From: Erythroxylum novogranatense
Lineage: Eukaryota; Streptophyta; Magnoliopsida; Malpighiales; Erythroxylaceae
Assembly (NCBI GenBank): GCA_029891385.1
Contig: CM057225.1
Coordinates: forward strand, 15,738,620 to 15,802,619
Length of the DNA stretch: 64,000 nucleotides
Direction: 5' to 3'
Under the pieces are notes generated by a model. It did not search any database. It had not been told where the DNA came from and worked only from the letters and a program-made list of their open reading frames with translations. The position numbers were made by a program, and so were the translations under genes. Shown in pieces: positions 12,060 through 23,045 of the stretch; position 1 is the first letter of the stretch, and each line of letters opens with the position of its first letter.

Positions 12060-12073
12060 GACGTCATGACGTC
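12060..12073. promoter_or_regulatory. Perfect 14-bp palindrome with two bZIP half-sites in the LTR
   Basis: GACGTCATGACGTC occurs here and unchanged at 19339-19352 in the other LTR, although the sequence on both sides is among the most divergent in the LTR pair. It contains TGACGT/ACGTCA, the core bound by plant TGA-type bZIP factors. It lies downstream of the TATA box, so if active it would act from the transcribed leader. Confidence 0.45.
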
Positions 12074-13559
12074 TGTGGTGCGTCCTTATGACGAAGAAGA
12101 AATATGATTCATGGGCGATGTATACGCCTGTAACGTGGAAAGAATGGAGCTCGCATGGCGAGGGATCCGACGCTATGAGGGATGTTGATTTTCCGAAATT
12201 GAAATTTGAGGATTTAAAGAATGGGATTTAGGAAATTGGTGGTTCAATTAATTATGGATTAAATTTAATTTGGAGATTATGAATTTTGGGAATTAGAGTT
12301 TGAGATTGGGAAATTCGGAATTGTGTCGGAAATGTCATAACACATATAGTACGTACATTATTCGATTCATATGCATCATTGGACATTAGAATTGATACAT
12401 TTAGTAATGTTATTTATATTTTGATTGTTATAGCGGCTCAAGTGGATCGTCGATCATCAGACGTAGGCGAGACTTCCCGGCAGTAGCTCGGAAGTTCTGA
12501 GGTGAGTAACCTAGTTGGTTTCTCAACCTTTATGTGTTTAATTTTATGAAAATATGCCATGGGGAGTTAAGGACGGGTTATATGTGTTTGATTTGATTGA
12601 TTCCGGACCACGGTTGTTCGGGATATTTGGACTGTGATATAGAAGTGTTGATTGTGCATAAATTGTTCATAATTGATTTCAAATGGTGAGAATTAGGTAT
12701 ATGGGATTCTAATATGATGCATGTATTGTAAAGTAGACATGTGCATACATGCACAACAGTATGATCAGATAAAGGCAGTTGTGACCGGTGTAGCCACCGT
12801 ATTCAGAGCTTTAAGCTCAACGTACAGGGCTTCATGCCCAACGATTTGCAGAGCTTTACGCTCAACGGATTAGGGCTTTTAAGCCCAATGTTTACAGAGC
12901 CTATGGCTCAACGTATATGAGCTCAAGCGCACGGTCACAATAACGAAAGAAAATAAAAGAGTCATATGCACATTGCATATATGAATGATTACATGTGAAT
13001 TGTGTGAAAGGCATATCGCCTTATAAAGGTGAATTTGACTGCATGTGATTTCTTGAATGTGATAATATGCGATATTATGTGATTGTCTGTATATGCATGA
13101 GTTGGGTGAACCATCGATGATGGTTACTCATTGAGTTTCGCAAACTCACCCAAATTGTGACTATTTTCAGGACAGCGATAGTTTGACTTCTAGCTCCGGT
13201 CAGTGAGACTTATCCTGCTGTGTGTGCCGGCGAGAGGAGCATGGCCCACAGGTCTGTCAGCTGGGGATCTTTTGGGGGTATTTTGTGGATGACTTATGTA
13301 GGAGCTACGTTAGTCCTTTTTGGGTCGTATAGATGTATATATATACGACTGATGATGTATTGACAGTTTCATGAATGAATGGAAAATGAATCTTTTGGTT
13401 TGAAATTCTAGCGAATTTGATATTACTGCTTTCTTTGTATGGATGCCATGAGGTTATAGAAATGATAGTTTGGTAGTGCACTCTCGTCGTAGGTTGTGCA
13501 TCGGTATGACCTACAGGCGACCCGGTGTATAATCTACGGTGAGGGGGCGCTATATTAGG

Positions 13560-13570
13560 TGGTATCAGAG
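13560..13570 (+). other. Primer-binding site (initiator Met-tRNA type)
   Basis: TGGTATCAGAG starts five bases after the end of the left LTR. This is complementary to the 3' end of plant initiator methionine tRNA and is the usual primer site of this clade. Confidence 0.88.
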
Positions 13571-14763
13571 TATGGTTTGGCATCTTTTGGGCATAGTATA
13601 TTTTAGGCTTGAATTTCGTACGAAAAGCAAGAAATTGATCAGATTTGTGACTTTATTGTAGGTCATCCATTCTTGGTGATCAAGTTGATCAACCAGTTGA
13701 CCAAGGATCGGTCGAGCGAGTAGGAGTCTTACGTGTCGATGTTTGAGGAGCACCTCGGTAGTTCCATGACGAGACGGAACGGAGGTATGATCGCTCATGC
13801 GTGGCGAAATTTGTCGATTTTCTGGCAGATGCACCGCCGAGGTGAGGTTGGTTGGAGAGGACCGAGCGGTCCTAGATCGATGGATTGCGACCACGAGGCG
13901 CTTCGATTATCTTTGTTTCTTTGCTCCGTGGTCCCGCTTATCGGTGGTGGAAGAGCGTCCGGGTAGTTCCACCAGCCGTGTGTGTTGACTTGGTGACTTT
14001 ACGAGGGCTTTCAGAGACAATTTTATGCCCAAGGAGTATTTGGATATGAAGATGCAGGACTTCTTAGAGTTGAGGCGGGGATCGATGTGATGGCGATTAT
14101 GAGGTCGATTTAATGAGCTATCGGCGTGTCGTCTGTTTGATTGCCTCCGAGGCCGATAGGTCTTAGAAGATTTGAGGGAGGGTGAATCTGGATATTCGTA
14201 TCCGAGTTAGCCCGATCGGATATGGGTACCTTTGTGGAGATGAGATCACCGCTATCGAGTTGAACAACTTTTAAAGAGCCGAGCCGAGACCGGTCGAGGA
14301 TCGGAGGTAAGAGATCGATGTGATCGAGGTAGCTCGGTAGGAGCATGAAAGCGACGCCAGAGCGAGTTTAGATCATTTGGGAATTGAGCGATCGGTTTTG
14401 GTCGAGAGGAGATTTGGACAGATTAGCGGTGGTAGCGATAGTGGTGGCGGAGAGGGACGAAGTCGAGCTTTGCCAGTCTGTATACATTGTGATAAGAGGC
14501 ACAGTGGAGAGTGCTGGCGAGTGATAGGAGCTTATTTAGCTTGTGGTTAGATGGACCATATGATCAGGAATTGTCCTCTAACTTTGGGAGTTCAGTCAGC
14601 CGCTAGTGGGAGAGCTGGTAGTAGCTCGACGGTGCAGCAGAGCCGTGGCGGTGGACCTGGATTTAGGGGCCGAGGCAGAGCCGGGGTAGAGACGGAGATT
14701 CTTTTGTGGGGACTGAGGGACGAGGCAGCAGGCCGCAGTCCCAGGCCAGGGTCTACGCCATGA
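13571..14763 (+). pseudogene. Chromovirus gag remnant with zinc knuckle
   Basis: The capsid region is broken into different frames: fragments such as FCFFAPWSRLSVVEERP (from about 13905) and RAFRDNFMPKEYLDMK (about 14000-14050) match the usual order of chromoviral capsid motifs but are separated by stops. Around 14470-14580 a CIHCDKRHSGECW stretch and CG*MDHMIRNCP correspond to a CCHC-type nucleocapsid knuckle with an in-frame stop. A Gly/Arg/Ser-rich tail (14590-14760) follows. No intact gag protein can be made. Confidence 0.75.
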
Positions 14764-14828
14764 CCAGGCAGGAGGCCCAGGATTCTCCCGAGGTTGTTGT
14801 AGGTTTGCTTCTACTCTCAGATATATAG

Positions 14829-15359
14829 GTGTATGCATTAATAGATCCAGGGTCCACGCATTCATTTATTGCACCGCATGTGACATGTAGATTGCATGTG
14901 GATAGGGAGATGTTACAGTATGGGTTGCAGGTGAGTACACCTTTGGGTAGTACCACTGCTTTAGGTGAGATCTACAGGGGATGCCCGATTCGGGTAGATT
15001 CAGCAGTATTGAGTGCCGAATTGATTGTGTTACCCCTTCAGAAGATTGATTTGATTTTGGAGATGGACTGGCTCACTGCCCATAGGGCTATTTTGGATTG
15101 TTATACCAAGGAGGTAGTATTGGAGTCTCCTGGTCAGCCGAGGGCTGTATTTCGAGGTGATAGTCAGGCAGTGCCAGCCAGGATGATTTCGTTTGTGAGT
15201 GCTTTGAGGTTGATGAGAGGTGGTTGTGAGGCTTATTTGGCGCATGTGGTGGACTCTAGAGTGCAGCAGAGGTTGCAGGATGTCCCTGTGATCAGGGAGT
15301 TCCTAGATGTGTTTCAGGAGTTCTGGGTTTGCCACGGATCGGAGGCGAGTTCGAGATAG
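14829..15359 (+). pseudogene. Retroviral-type aspartic protease domain of pol
   Basis: The open stretch contains ALIDPGSTHSFI, in which D-x-G is the catalytic aspartate motif in the form common to chromoviruses, and later DLILEMDWLTAHRAILDC, the downstream conserved block (usually GMDWL). The frame ends at LDVFQEF, where the usual junction with RT is broken by a frame change; RT continues in another frame from 15329. Confidence 0.88.
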
Positions 15360-16168
15360 ACCTCGTTCCAGGTACCGCTCCTATATCGATACCTCCGTAT
15401 AGGATGGCACCGGTGGAACTGAGGGAGCTTAAGGCTCAGCTTCAGGAGTTATTGGATAAGGGGTTCATCAGGCCGAGTGTTTCACCGTGGGGAGCTCCGG
15501 TGTTGTTTGTGAAGAAGAAGGACGGGACTATGAGACTTTGCATCGACTATAGCGATTTTAATCAGATTCTTGTTAAGAATAAGTACCCACTGCCTAGGAT
15601 CGATGACTTATTTGATCAGTTGCAGGGAGCTCAGGTGTTCACCAAGTTGGATTTGAGATCCGGTTATTATCAGTTGAGGATCGCAGAGGCCGATGTGCCT
15701 AAGAGCGCTTTTAGGAGCAGGTATGGGCATTACGAGTTCTTAGTGATGCCGTTCGGGTTGACTAATGCCCCGGCAGCCTTCATGGCCTTGATGAATAGGA
15801 TTTTTCAGCCATACCTGGATCAGTTTGTGATCGTATTCATTGATGATATTCTGGTGTATTCGAGTTCTAGACAGGAGCATGCAGAGCATTTGAGGATAGT
15901 GTTGCAGATTATGAGGGATAGGCAGCTGTATGCAAAATTCACCAAGTGTGAATTTTGGTTGGATGAGGTGGTGTTCCTAGTTCATATCGTGTCTGGTGAG
16001 GATATCTGGGTGGATCCTCACAAGATTGAGGCAGTGAAGAGTTGGGAGATTTCGAGGAACGTGTCAGAGTTGAGGAGTTTTCTCGGATTAGCCGGATATT
16101 ACCGGAGGTTTGTTGAGGGGTTCTCAGTGATCTCTGCCCCCTTGACAAGACTTCTGAGGAAGGAGTAG
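15329..16168 (+). pseudogene. Reverse transcriptase domain of pol
   Basis: A 279-residue open stretch covers the whole RT core: [61 protein letters not shown], and the catalytic FIDDILVYS motif, followed by the connection to RNase H ([16 protein letters not shown]). The catalytic aspartates are present. A stop at 16166-16168 and frame changes directly after it separate RT from RNase H. It starts in a different frame from the protease. Confidence 0.93.
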
Positions 16169-16810
16169 CCTTGATTGGGCGAGATGAGTGTCGAGGAGTT
16201 TCGATGAGTTGATACATCGGTTGACGACGCGGCGCGGTGTTAGCCCCGCCGGAGCGGGAAGATTTGAAGTGTTGATGATGCTTGCAGCAGGTTTAAGTGT
16301 ATGTTGATGCAAGCATGGGAGAGTCATCGCGACGCTTGAGGCGATTGAGAGCCCATGAGGTAATTATCCTGCATGACTTGGAGTTAGCGGCGGTTGTATT
16401 TGCTCAAGATCTGGAGACATTATCTCAGTATGGGAGACGTTCGGATCTTCACCGATCATAAGAGTTTGAGGTACTTGCTGAGTCAGTGGGAGCTGAATCT
16501 GAGGCAGAGGAGATGGTTAGAGCTGTTTAAGGATTACGACTGCACTATCGAGTACCACCCAGGGAAGGCCAATGTGGTGGCTGATGCATTGAGTAGGAGA
16601 TCGCATGGTAGTGCAGCTCAGATTCAGGTTTCGAGGTTGTCGTGCTTAGTTCAGTTGAGAGCTCTCAATGTGCAGATGGATTTGAGTCAGGAGGGAGCTC
16701 TGATAGCAACCTTGAGGCTGAGGCCAGTATTGCATGATCGGATCAGGAGAGTTCAGGATCGGGATCCGGTATTGGTGAGACTGATGGATAGAGTCAGATC
16801 AGGATGGTAG
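16169..16810 (+). pseudogene. RNase H domain of pol, N-terminal half destroyed
   Basis: From 16394 the frame [58 protein letters not shown] is the C-terminal half of a Ty3/gypsy RNase H and is well preserved. The first half (16170-16390), which should carry the initial catalytic Asp, reads only as fragments in several frames. A TAG at 16808-16810 separates this part from the integrase. Confidence 0.85.
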
Positions 16811-17640
16811 TCTGAGTTTGAGCTGAGGGATGGTACTTTGTGGATGGGCCAGAGGTTGTGTGTTCCTGATATAGATGATTTGAGGCGGGAGATTTTGGAG
16901 GAGGCTCATTTGGCTGCTTATGCCATGCATCCTGGTGTCACCAAGATGTATCGCACTCTTAAGTTGCATTTCTGGTGGCCGGGTATGAAGAGGCATGTAG
17001 CGGAGTATGTTTCTCGGTGTGTGACATGCCAGCAGGTTAAGGCTGAGCACCAGGCCCCAGTCGGGAGATTGCATTCGTTACCCATTCTGGAGTGGAAATG
17101 GGAGCGTATTACGATGGATTTTATTATGGGGTTGCCCAGGATGCCGAGGCAGAGTGATGCTATCTGGGTCATAGTGGACCGATTGACTAAATCGGCTCAC
17201 TTCTTGCTGGTAAGGGAGAGTAATACCCTTGATCAGTTGGCCCAGAAGTATGTAGCAGAGATAGTTCGACTGCATGGGGTCCCAGTTTCGATAGTGTAAG
17301 ATAGGGATCCCAGATTTACTTCGAGGTTCTGGAGGAGCTTACAGTCAGCTATGGGTACGAGGTTGAACTTCAGCACAGCGTTTCATCCTCAGACAGATGG
17401 GCAGAGTGAGAGGACTATTCAGACTATTGAGGATATGTTGAGAGCCTGTGTGTTGGAGTTCCGAGGTGTATGAGATCAGGATTTGCCTCTGGTGGAGTTT
17501 GCTTATAATAATCGATGCAGAGCAAAGATTGGGATGGCACCGTCTGAGACACTCTATGGGAGACGTGTAGATCCCCTATTTTGGGATGAAGAGGGTATGA
17601 GGATGTTAGAGGTCCCGTGATCCAGACACTTGTTGATAAG
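16811..17640 (+). pseudogene. Integrase domain of pol
   Basis: The HHCC zinc-binding region is intact (H-x6-H in EEAHLAAYAMHPG, then C-x2-C in SRCVTCQQVKAEH). The core has the first Asp in ERITMDFIMGLP, the second in [10 protein letters not shown] and the Glu in [13 protein letters not shown], but stops interrupt it at 17297-17299 (just before DRDPRF) and about 17470. The family's SETLYGRR-like motif is visible at 17540-17565. Confidence 0.9.
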
Positions 17641-17971
17641 ATCTGATTGATTTGAGTCGCATCAAGCGGCTCAAGATAAGCAAAAGAGTTATGTGGATCG
17701 GCGTCGGAGAGAGATGGAGTATCTTTGTGGGAGATAGAGTGTTCCTCGAGTGTCTCCGTGGAGAGGAGTTCTCGATTTGGCCGTAAAGGCAAGTTGAGTC
17801 CTCGGTATATTGGTCCGTATGAGGTTACCGAGCGGATCGGACCGTTGGCGTATAGATTAGCCTCACGAGTGAGATGTCTCGGTTGTATGGCGTCTTTCAT
17901 GTGAGCCTACTGGAGATATCGATCGACTCGACTCATGTGATTAGGCTCGGGAGGTAGAGATTGCCGATGAC

Positions 17972-18184
17972 TTGAGTTATATTGAGGCCGGTGCAGATTA
18001 TTGGATCGTGGTCAAGCGGTTGAGGTCTCGGGTTATTCCATTGGTGAAAGTCCTTTGGAAGAACCATTCATCTGAGGAGGCGACTTGGGAGACTGAGGAG
18101 CACATGAGGAGGCAGTATCCTCATCTGTTTGATCGGTCAGTAAGAAAATTTCGGACGAAATTTTTATTAGAGGGAGAATTGTAA
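17972..18184 (+). pseudogene. Chromodomain at the integrase C-terminus
   Basis: VKRLRSRVIPLVKVLWKNHS followed by EEATWETEEHMRRQYPHLF is the chromodomain that defines chromoviruses; its W and acidic residues are expected to contact methylated histone H3 tails and steer integration into heterochromatin. The tail FLLEGEL is encoded by the polypurine tract, and the TAA stop (18182-18184) lies inside the right LTR. Upstream frame changes (17640-17960) disconnect it from the integrase core. Confidence 0.88.
18168..18179 (+). other. Polypurine tract
   Basis: AGAGGGAGAAT directly precedes the TG of the right LTR at 18180, the position where plus-strand synthesis is primed. Confidence 0.85.
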
Positions 18185-20817
18185 CATCCGTCACCGATGG
18201 AATGTGTGCGATTCATTGCATACGATTTGACACGAGCATGCATTATAGAATTTGTGTATAATTGGCATTTATGCGTACATACATGTATGACATATTTCCG
18301 ACTTAATTTGAATAATTTGAATTTGGATATGATTAGGTCATGTGTGAGAATTTGGTCAAAATAGGCTCTATGATTGAATTTGAATTGGAAATGAAAGTTA
18401 GGAAATTGAGTTATGAAATTGGAGTATATGATAATGAGTTTTCTATTTTTTGAGGATTTATAAGAATTTTTCTAGAATTTTCGGAGCAATAGGCCCGGAT
18501 CGGAAAAATTGATCGATGACTGGTTAATTGGATTTTCGGTTCTGAAATTGATTATCCAATGTCTCGGACAGGTTAGAAATTTGATTTGAGGAATTATGGT
18601 TTAGCCATTGGAATTCGGGAGAAATTAGAATTTGAAATTTGGACTGAGGTTGTTCGGATTGGTCTAGTGGCAATTCCATTTGCCAAACAATGCCTTAGTA
18701 TTTGGATATAAAACCTAAACTCTTTGAAAATCCTTCCACGATGTTTCTCCTTCCTCCTTCATCGTGGATTTTGCTTGGAATTTCCTCTTGATTCCTTCCT
18801 ACCATTAGCTCCTTCCTTTGTCACTGATTTATCCCCTTGAATTGATGATTGAAGAAGAAATGAAGATGGGTTTTGCTGTTGGTGTTGCCGTGGATGTCGA
18901 TGAGTTGGTTTTGGTGTGATCCTTGAAGATTTGAGGTTTTTAATCAAGTAAGTTGCTTCTTTCTTGCCCTGGATAGATAGATTTATTGATTAATTGAGTT
19001 ACATAGATGATTTAGTTTGAATATTGGAGGATTTGGAAGTTAGGGTTTCCGATGATGTTTTTCGTTGATTTAATGTTGGAATTTTAGGGATATTGATTGT
19101 TTGATGAAATAGAAGCTAAAGATTAGTTGTATGTTGTGTATGGAATTATTTAGGAGTGATTTGTGAGGAGAAAACCTGAATTTAGTGGTGATTGCTGTCG
19201 AGAATCTGAGATTTTCTGGGTTTTCTGGGCGTGTTTATGGTCGCACGCCGCGACGCGCGAAGAACACGCCGCGGCGAGCAGGATTGCTCCGCAAGCCGCG
19301 ACGTGCGCAGAAGGCGCGCCACGACGAGGAGGAAAGGCGACGTCATGACGTCTGTGATGCGTCTGTATGACGACGAAAGGCGCTTATGATTCGCCATGAT
19401 GAACGTGGAGAGAAATGGGAGCTCGCCGCGGAGAGGGATCTGACGCTGCGACGAGGGATGTTGATTTTCCGAAATTGAAATTTGAGGATTTAAAGAATGG
19501 GATTTAGGAAATTGATGGTTCAATTAATTATGGATTAAATTTAATTTGGAGATTATGAATTTTGGGAATTAGAGTTTGAGATTGGGAAATTCGGAATTGT
19601 GTCGGAAATGTCATAACACATATAGTACGTACATTATTCGATTTATATGCATCATTGGACATTAGAATTGGTACATTTAGTAATGTTATTTATATTTTGA
19701 TTGTTATAGCGGCTCAAGTGGATCGTCGATCATCAGACGTAGGCGAGACTTCCTGGCAGTAGCTCAGAAGTTCTGAGGTGAGTAACCTAGTTGGTTTCTT
19801 AACCTTTATGTGTTTAATTTTATGCAAATATGCCATGGGGAGTTAAGGACGGGTTATATGTGTTTGATTTGATTGATTCCGAACCACGGGTGTTCGGAAT
19901 ATTTGGACTGTGATATAGAAGTGTTGATTGTGCATAAATTGTTCATAATTGATTTCAAATGGTGAGAATTAGGTATATGGGATTCTAATATGATGCATGT
20001 ATTGTAAAGTAGACATGTGCATACATGCACTGTGATATGATCGAGATAAAGCGGTTGTGATCGGTGTAGCCACCGTATTTGAGCTTTAAGCTCAACGTCT
20101 GAGGCTTCATGCCTAACGATTTCTGAGCTTCGCTTTCAACGGATTAGGGCTTTTGACCCCAATGTTTACAGAGCCTATGACTCAACGTATATGAGCTCAG
20201 GCGTACGGTCACAACAACGAAAGAAAATGAAAGAGTCACATGCACATTGCATATATGAATGATTACATGTGAATTGTGTGAAAGGCATATCGCCTTATAA
20301 AGGTGAATTTGACTGCATGTGATTTCTTGAATGTGATAATATGCGATATTATGTGATTGTCTGTATATGCATGAGTTGGGTGAACCATCGATGATGGTTA
20401 CTCATTGAGTTTCGCAAACTCACCCAAATTGCGACTATTTTCGGGATGACGATAGTTTGACTTCTAGCTCGGTCGGTGAGACTTATCTGCTTTGTGTGTC
20501 TTGCGAGAGGAGCATGGCCCATGTGTCGGTGGGGATCTTTGGGGTATTTTGTGGATGACTTATGTAGGAGCTACGTTAGTTCTTTTGGGTCGCATCTGGA
20601 TGTATATATACGATGATGATGTATTGACGGTTTCATGAATGAATGGAAAATGAATCTTTTGGTTTTAAATTCTAATAATTTGATATTATCGCTTTCTTTG
20701 TATGGATGCCATGAGGTTATAGAAATGATAGTTTGGTAGTGCACCCTCGTCGTAGGTTGTGCATCGGTATGACCTACGGGCGACCCGGTGTATACTCTAC
20801 GGTGAGGGGGCGCTACA
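18180..20817 (+). repeat. Right (3') LTR of the chromovirus
   Basis: Begins TGTAACATCCGTCACC and ends GGGGGCGCTACA, followed by the TTATT target duplication at 20818-20822. By eye there are about 20 differences from the left LTR in the first kilobase, mostly transitions, and more in the C/G-rich parts, suggesting a fairly recent insertion. Confidence 0.93.
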
Positions 20818-20899
20818 TTATTACATTGTAGTAGTTCAAATTTTTTCCTTCTTATTTCAAAAAGAATTTTTGTAGGATTCGAGTTTCGACACAATCATA

Positions 20900-21930
20900 C
20901 ATAAAGTATGGGAGAGGTGAGTTTGTACATATTATTGCAACTTTATTGGTGCAATACACAAGGCTGGTGTACGATGCCTTATATTTTAAAGCAAATATGG
21001 AGTCGTTGGCAGGAGTATTGGATATCACCTGAGGCAATGCCCATCTCAGGGTGTAACTCCCCCAACAGACGTGGAGGCCTAGGGGGAGAGAGTCTTTTCA
21101 TACATACGAGAGGATCAATTACCCACCACGAGTATGCAGAGAGATTTGTAAGTATCTAAACTTGACACTTATATTGTAAATGTTTTACTTTACTATATTT
21201 TAATTTAAATTGATGACTGAATGTTGAAATAAAAATATGTGTATTATGGATAATGATAATGGTATAAATGTTTGACGCCATATATGGTTGTGTTGAGTTA
21301 TTTTATTTGTTCAACAGAGGGAAAATATCATAAAAATAGAGGAAACTTTGCCGAAATTTTTATAAAATCTAGTTCACATCTAACATTTTAGGTTAAATAT
21401 GCAGGAAAAGTCTATGGGCATGAGGCTTACACCTACTCAATTGTTTTTGCACACTCACATGAAGAAGCATAACGGTGTGACATTTGTCAACAACTGATGT
21501 AGAGAACTGAATGTATGTGAAATTAATGCTTTATTATTATTTCTTAATAATTATCACTTACTAATATAAAGATTACTTCCTAATGGGACCAAATACAAGA
21601 AACCATTCAGCGACAATCTTAGCAGGAATAACATGTTGATAAGAGTCAAACGTGTCTTGATGTTGTGGATGGTAAGGATAGTCGTGGAAGGATTTTCGAG
21701 CTAGGTTCATTTACAAACATATGTTATTCGCAATTCTCGACGTCCAATATAGTAGCATCTAGTAGACAATCACAAACCAATTAAGTCAATCGGCTTCAGA
21801 CCACAGTGGACACACTGATGGACGTCATAGCTCATCTCAGACATAAGGTGGATGAGTTGAAGGCGAGGGGTAGCACCTCAAAGCATCGGTGGCCACCAGG
21901 ACATTTGGATTATTGTAGTCATTTGCTTTA
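20900..21930 (+). pseudogene. Transposase_24-like (CACTA second protein), downstream pieces
   Basis: Exon-like stretch ending at 21147 (donor TTT|GTAAGT) contains WSRWQEYWISPE, NRRGG, and HTRGSITHHEYAERF, matching the Transposase_24 order W...YW....NR....H..GS. A second stretch from 21392 (after TTTTAG) gives RLTPTQLFLHTHMKKHNGV and FVNN, the typical LF-x-x-TH-x-K...G-x-FV motif. A third (21590-21930) gives VDGKDSRGRIFELGS. Stops separate them, so it is a relic. It continues the piece at 10340-10833. Confidence 0.65.
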
Positions 21931-22768
21931 AATTACAAAGAATTATTATGTACATTATAATGTTTTTATTATCAATTAAGATAATTTTAACTTATATCAT
22001 CAATCAACTTTCTGTTTAAACAAATTAAATATATAAGCAAATAAAATTATTATGCATAGATATTTCATAACTGTTGAAATTATGCATTTATCATGTAACA
22101 TCCCGTCCCCATATTAAAGGTTACGACCTGAAATTTCAACACATGTAAGCTCAAAGAGAGATTAAGGAAATGCATTTTCTTGCTCATGCATAATGTTAGT
22201 ATATATGCACATGAACATTGAATCTTGGCACAAAAATAAGTGTACATGCATTCATTGACAATTTCCAGGTAGGATTGTTTTTAAATGTGATATTATTGAA
22301 AGTGATGAGTAGAAGGAGTAGAAAGAGTGATCTTGGTAGGAGTTGTGATAAGGAAACCTTTAGAAATAAGATTGGTAGTGATCTCGAAAAATATTCACTG
22401 AATATGCTTCAGTCTTTTAGCCACAATGTTTTCTCTAGTAGTTCAAATGAGATGATTATTAATTTGGATTAAACTAGAGATATATGTCTACATTTGGTAT
22501 GAAGATATCGAATTTCAATTTTGTGTCTAAGAGTCTCAAATATTGTCATGAAGTGAAGAATTGGGTGCAGTGTTGGTGTATGAATGAAAATTTTGTCTTC
22601 ATATTTTAGGGGTAAATTTGGGATTGATATAGATATATTTTGGCAAATTTTCCAACTAAAAAGTTGTATATTTTTCTTTTATCTTTCCAACGGTATAAAG
22701 TTCGTAAATTTTGGACATTGGAGTCAAAAGTTATGATTCTTATAAGTGGATACGTTCTGGACGCAAAA

Positions 22769-23045
22769 AGCAGACGATAGAAATGAGACCGAAGAAAAGC
22801 AAACGATAGAAATGAGACCGAAGAAAAGCAGACGAAGGAAATGAGACGGAAGAAAAGCAGATGATAGAAATGAGACGGAAGAAAAACAGACGATAAAAAT
22901 GAGACGGAAGAAAAGCAAATGATAGAAATGAGATAGAAGAAAATGAGACGATAGAAATGAGACGATAGAAATGAGACGATAGAACTGAGACGAAAGGAAA
23001 GTGAGACGATGCAAAACGTGAGATGATACAGAAGTCAAACGATAG
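22769..23045. repeat. Minisatellite, about 30-bp units decaying to 15-bp units
   Basis: Units of the form AGACGATAGAAATGAGAC followed by GGAAGAAAAGC repeat about five times, then the short form GACGATAGAAATGA repeats three to four times. It lies inside the LTR-like sequence. It creates a repetitive open frame on the minus strand that is not a gene. Confidence 0.85.

Larger units (their letters stand above)
10897..13554 (+). repeat. Left (5') LTR of the chromovirus
   Basis: Begins TGTAACATCCCGTCACC and ends GGGGGCGCTATA (the other LTR ends GCTACA, so the terminal CA has mutated to TA here). A TATA box (11425-11432) and CT-rich leader follow in the expected order. Most of the LTR is closely similar to 18180-20817; differences cluster in two C/G-rich stretches (11950-12180 and 12765-12920). 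Confidence 0.93.
10897..20817 (+). mobile_element. Ty3/gypsy chromovirus, Tekay-like, full length but defective (9.9 kb)
   Basis: Two LTRs (2658 and 2638 bp), TG...CA ends, target duplication TTATT on both sides, a primer site matching initiator Met-tRNA, a polypurine tract, and degraded gag, protease, RT, RNase H, integrase and chromodomain in that order on the plus strand. Very long LTRs and a chromodomain directly joined to the integrase end fit the Tekay/Del clade. Pol is broken by several stops and frame changes, so the copy cannot be autonomous. It lies in an intron-like part of the older CACTA element. Confidence 0.92.
8826..21950 (+). mobile_element. Decayed CACTA (En/Spm-type) element, interrupted by an LTR retrotransposon
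   Basis: At about 8828 the sequence TTATTACAAGAAAATAACGA resembles a mutated CACTACAAGAAAAT terminus facing right, followed by repeats of GCAACG/GCGACG type up to 9200. Coding pieces of a CACTA second protein (Transposase_24 family) lie at 10340-10833 and 20900-21930 on the same strand, separated by the chromovirus at 10897-20817. The right terminus was not found; the boundary given is simply the last coding-like sequence. Confidence 0.55.
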
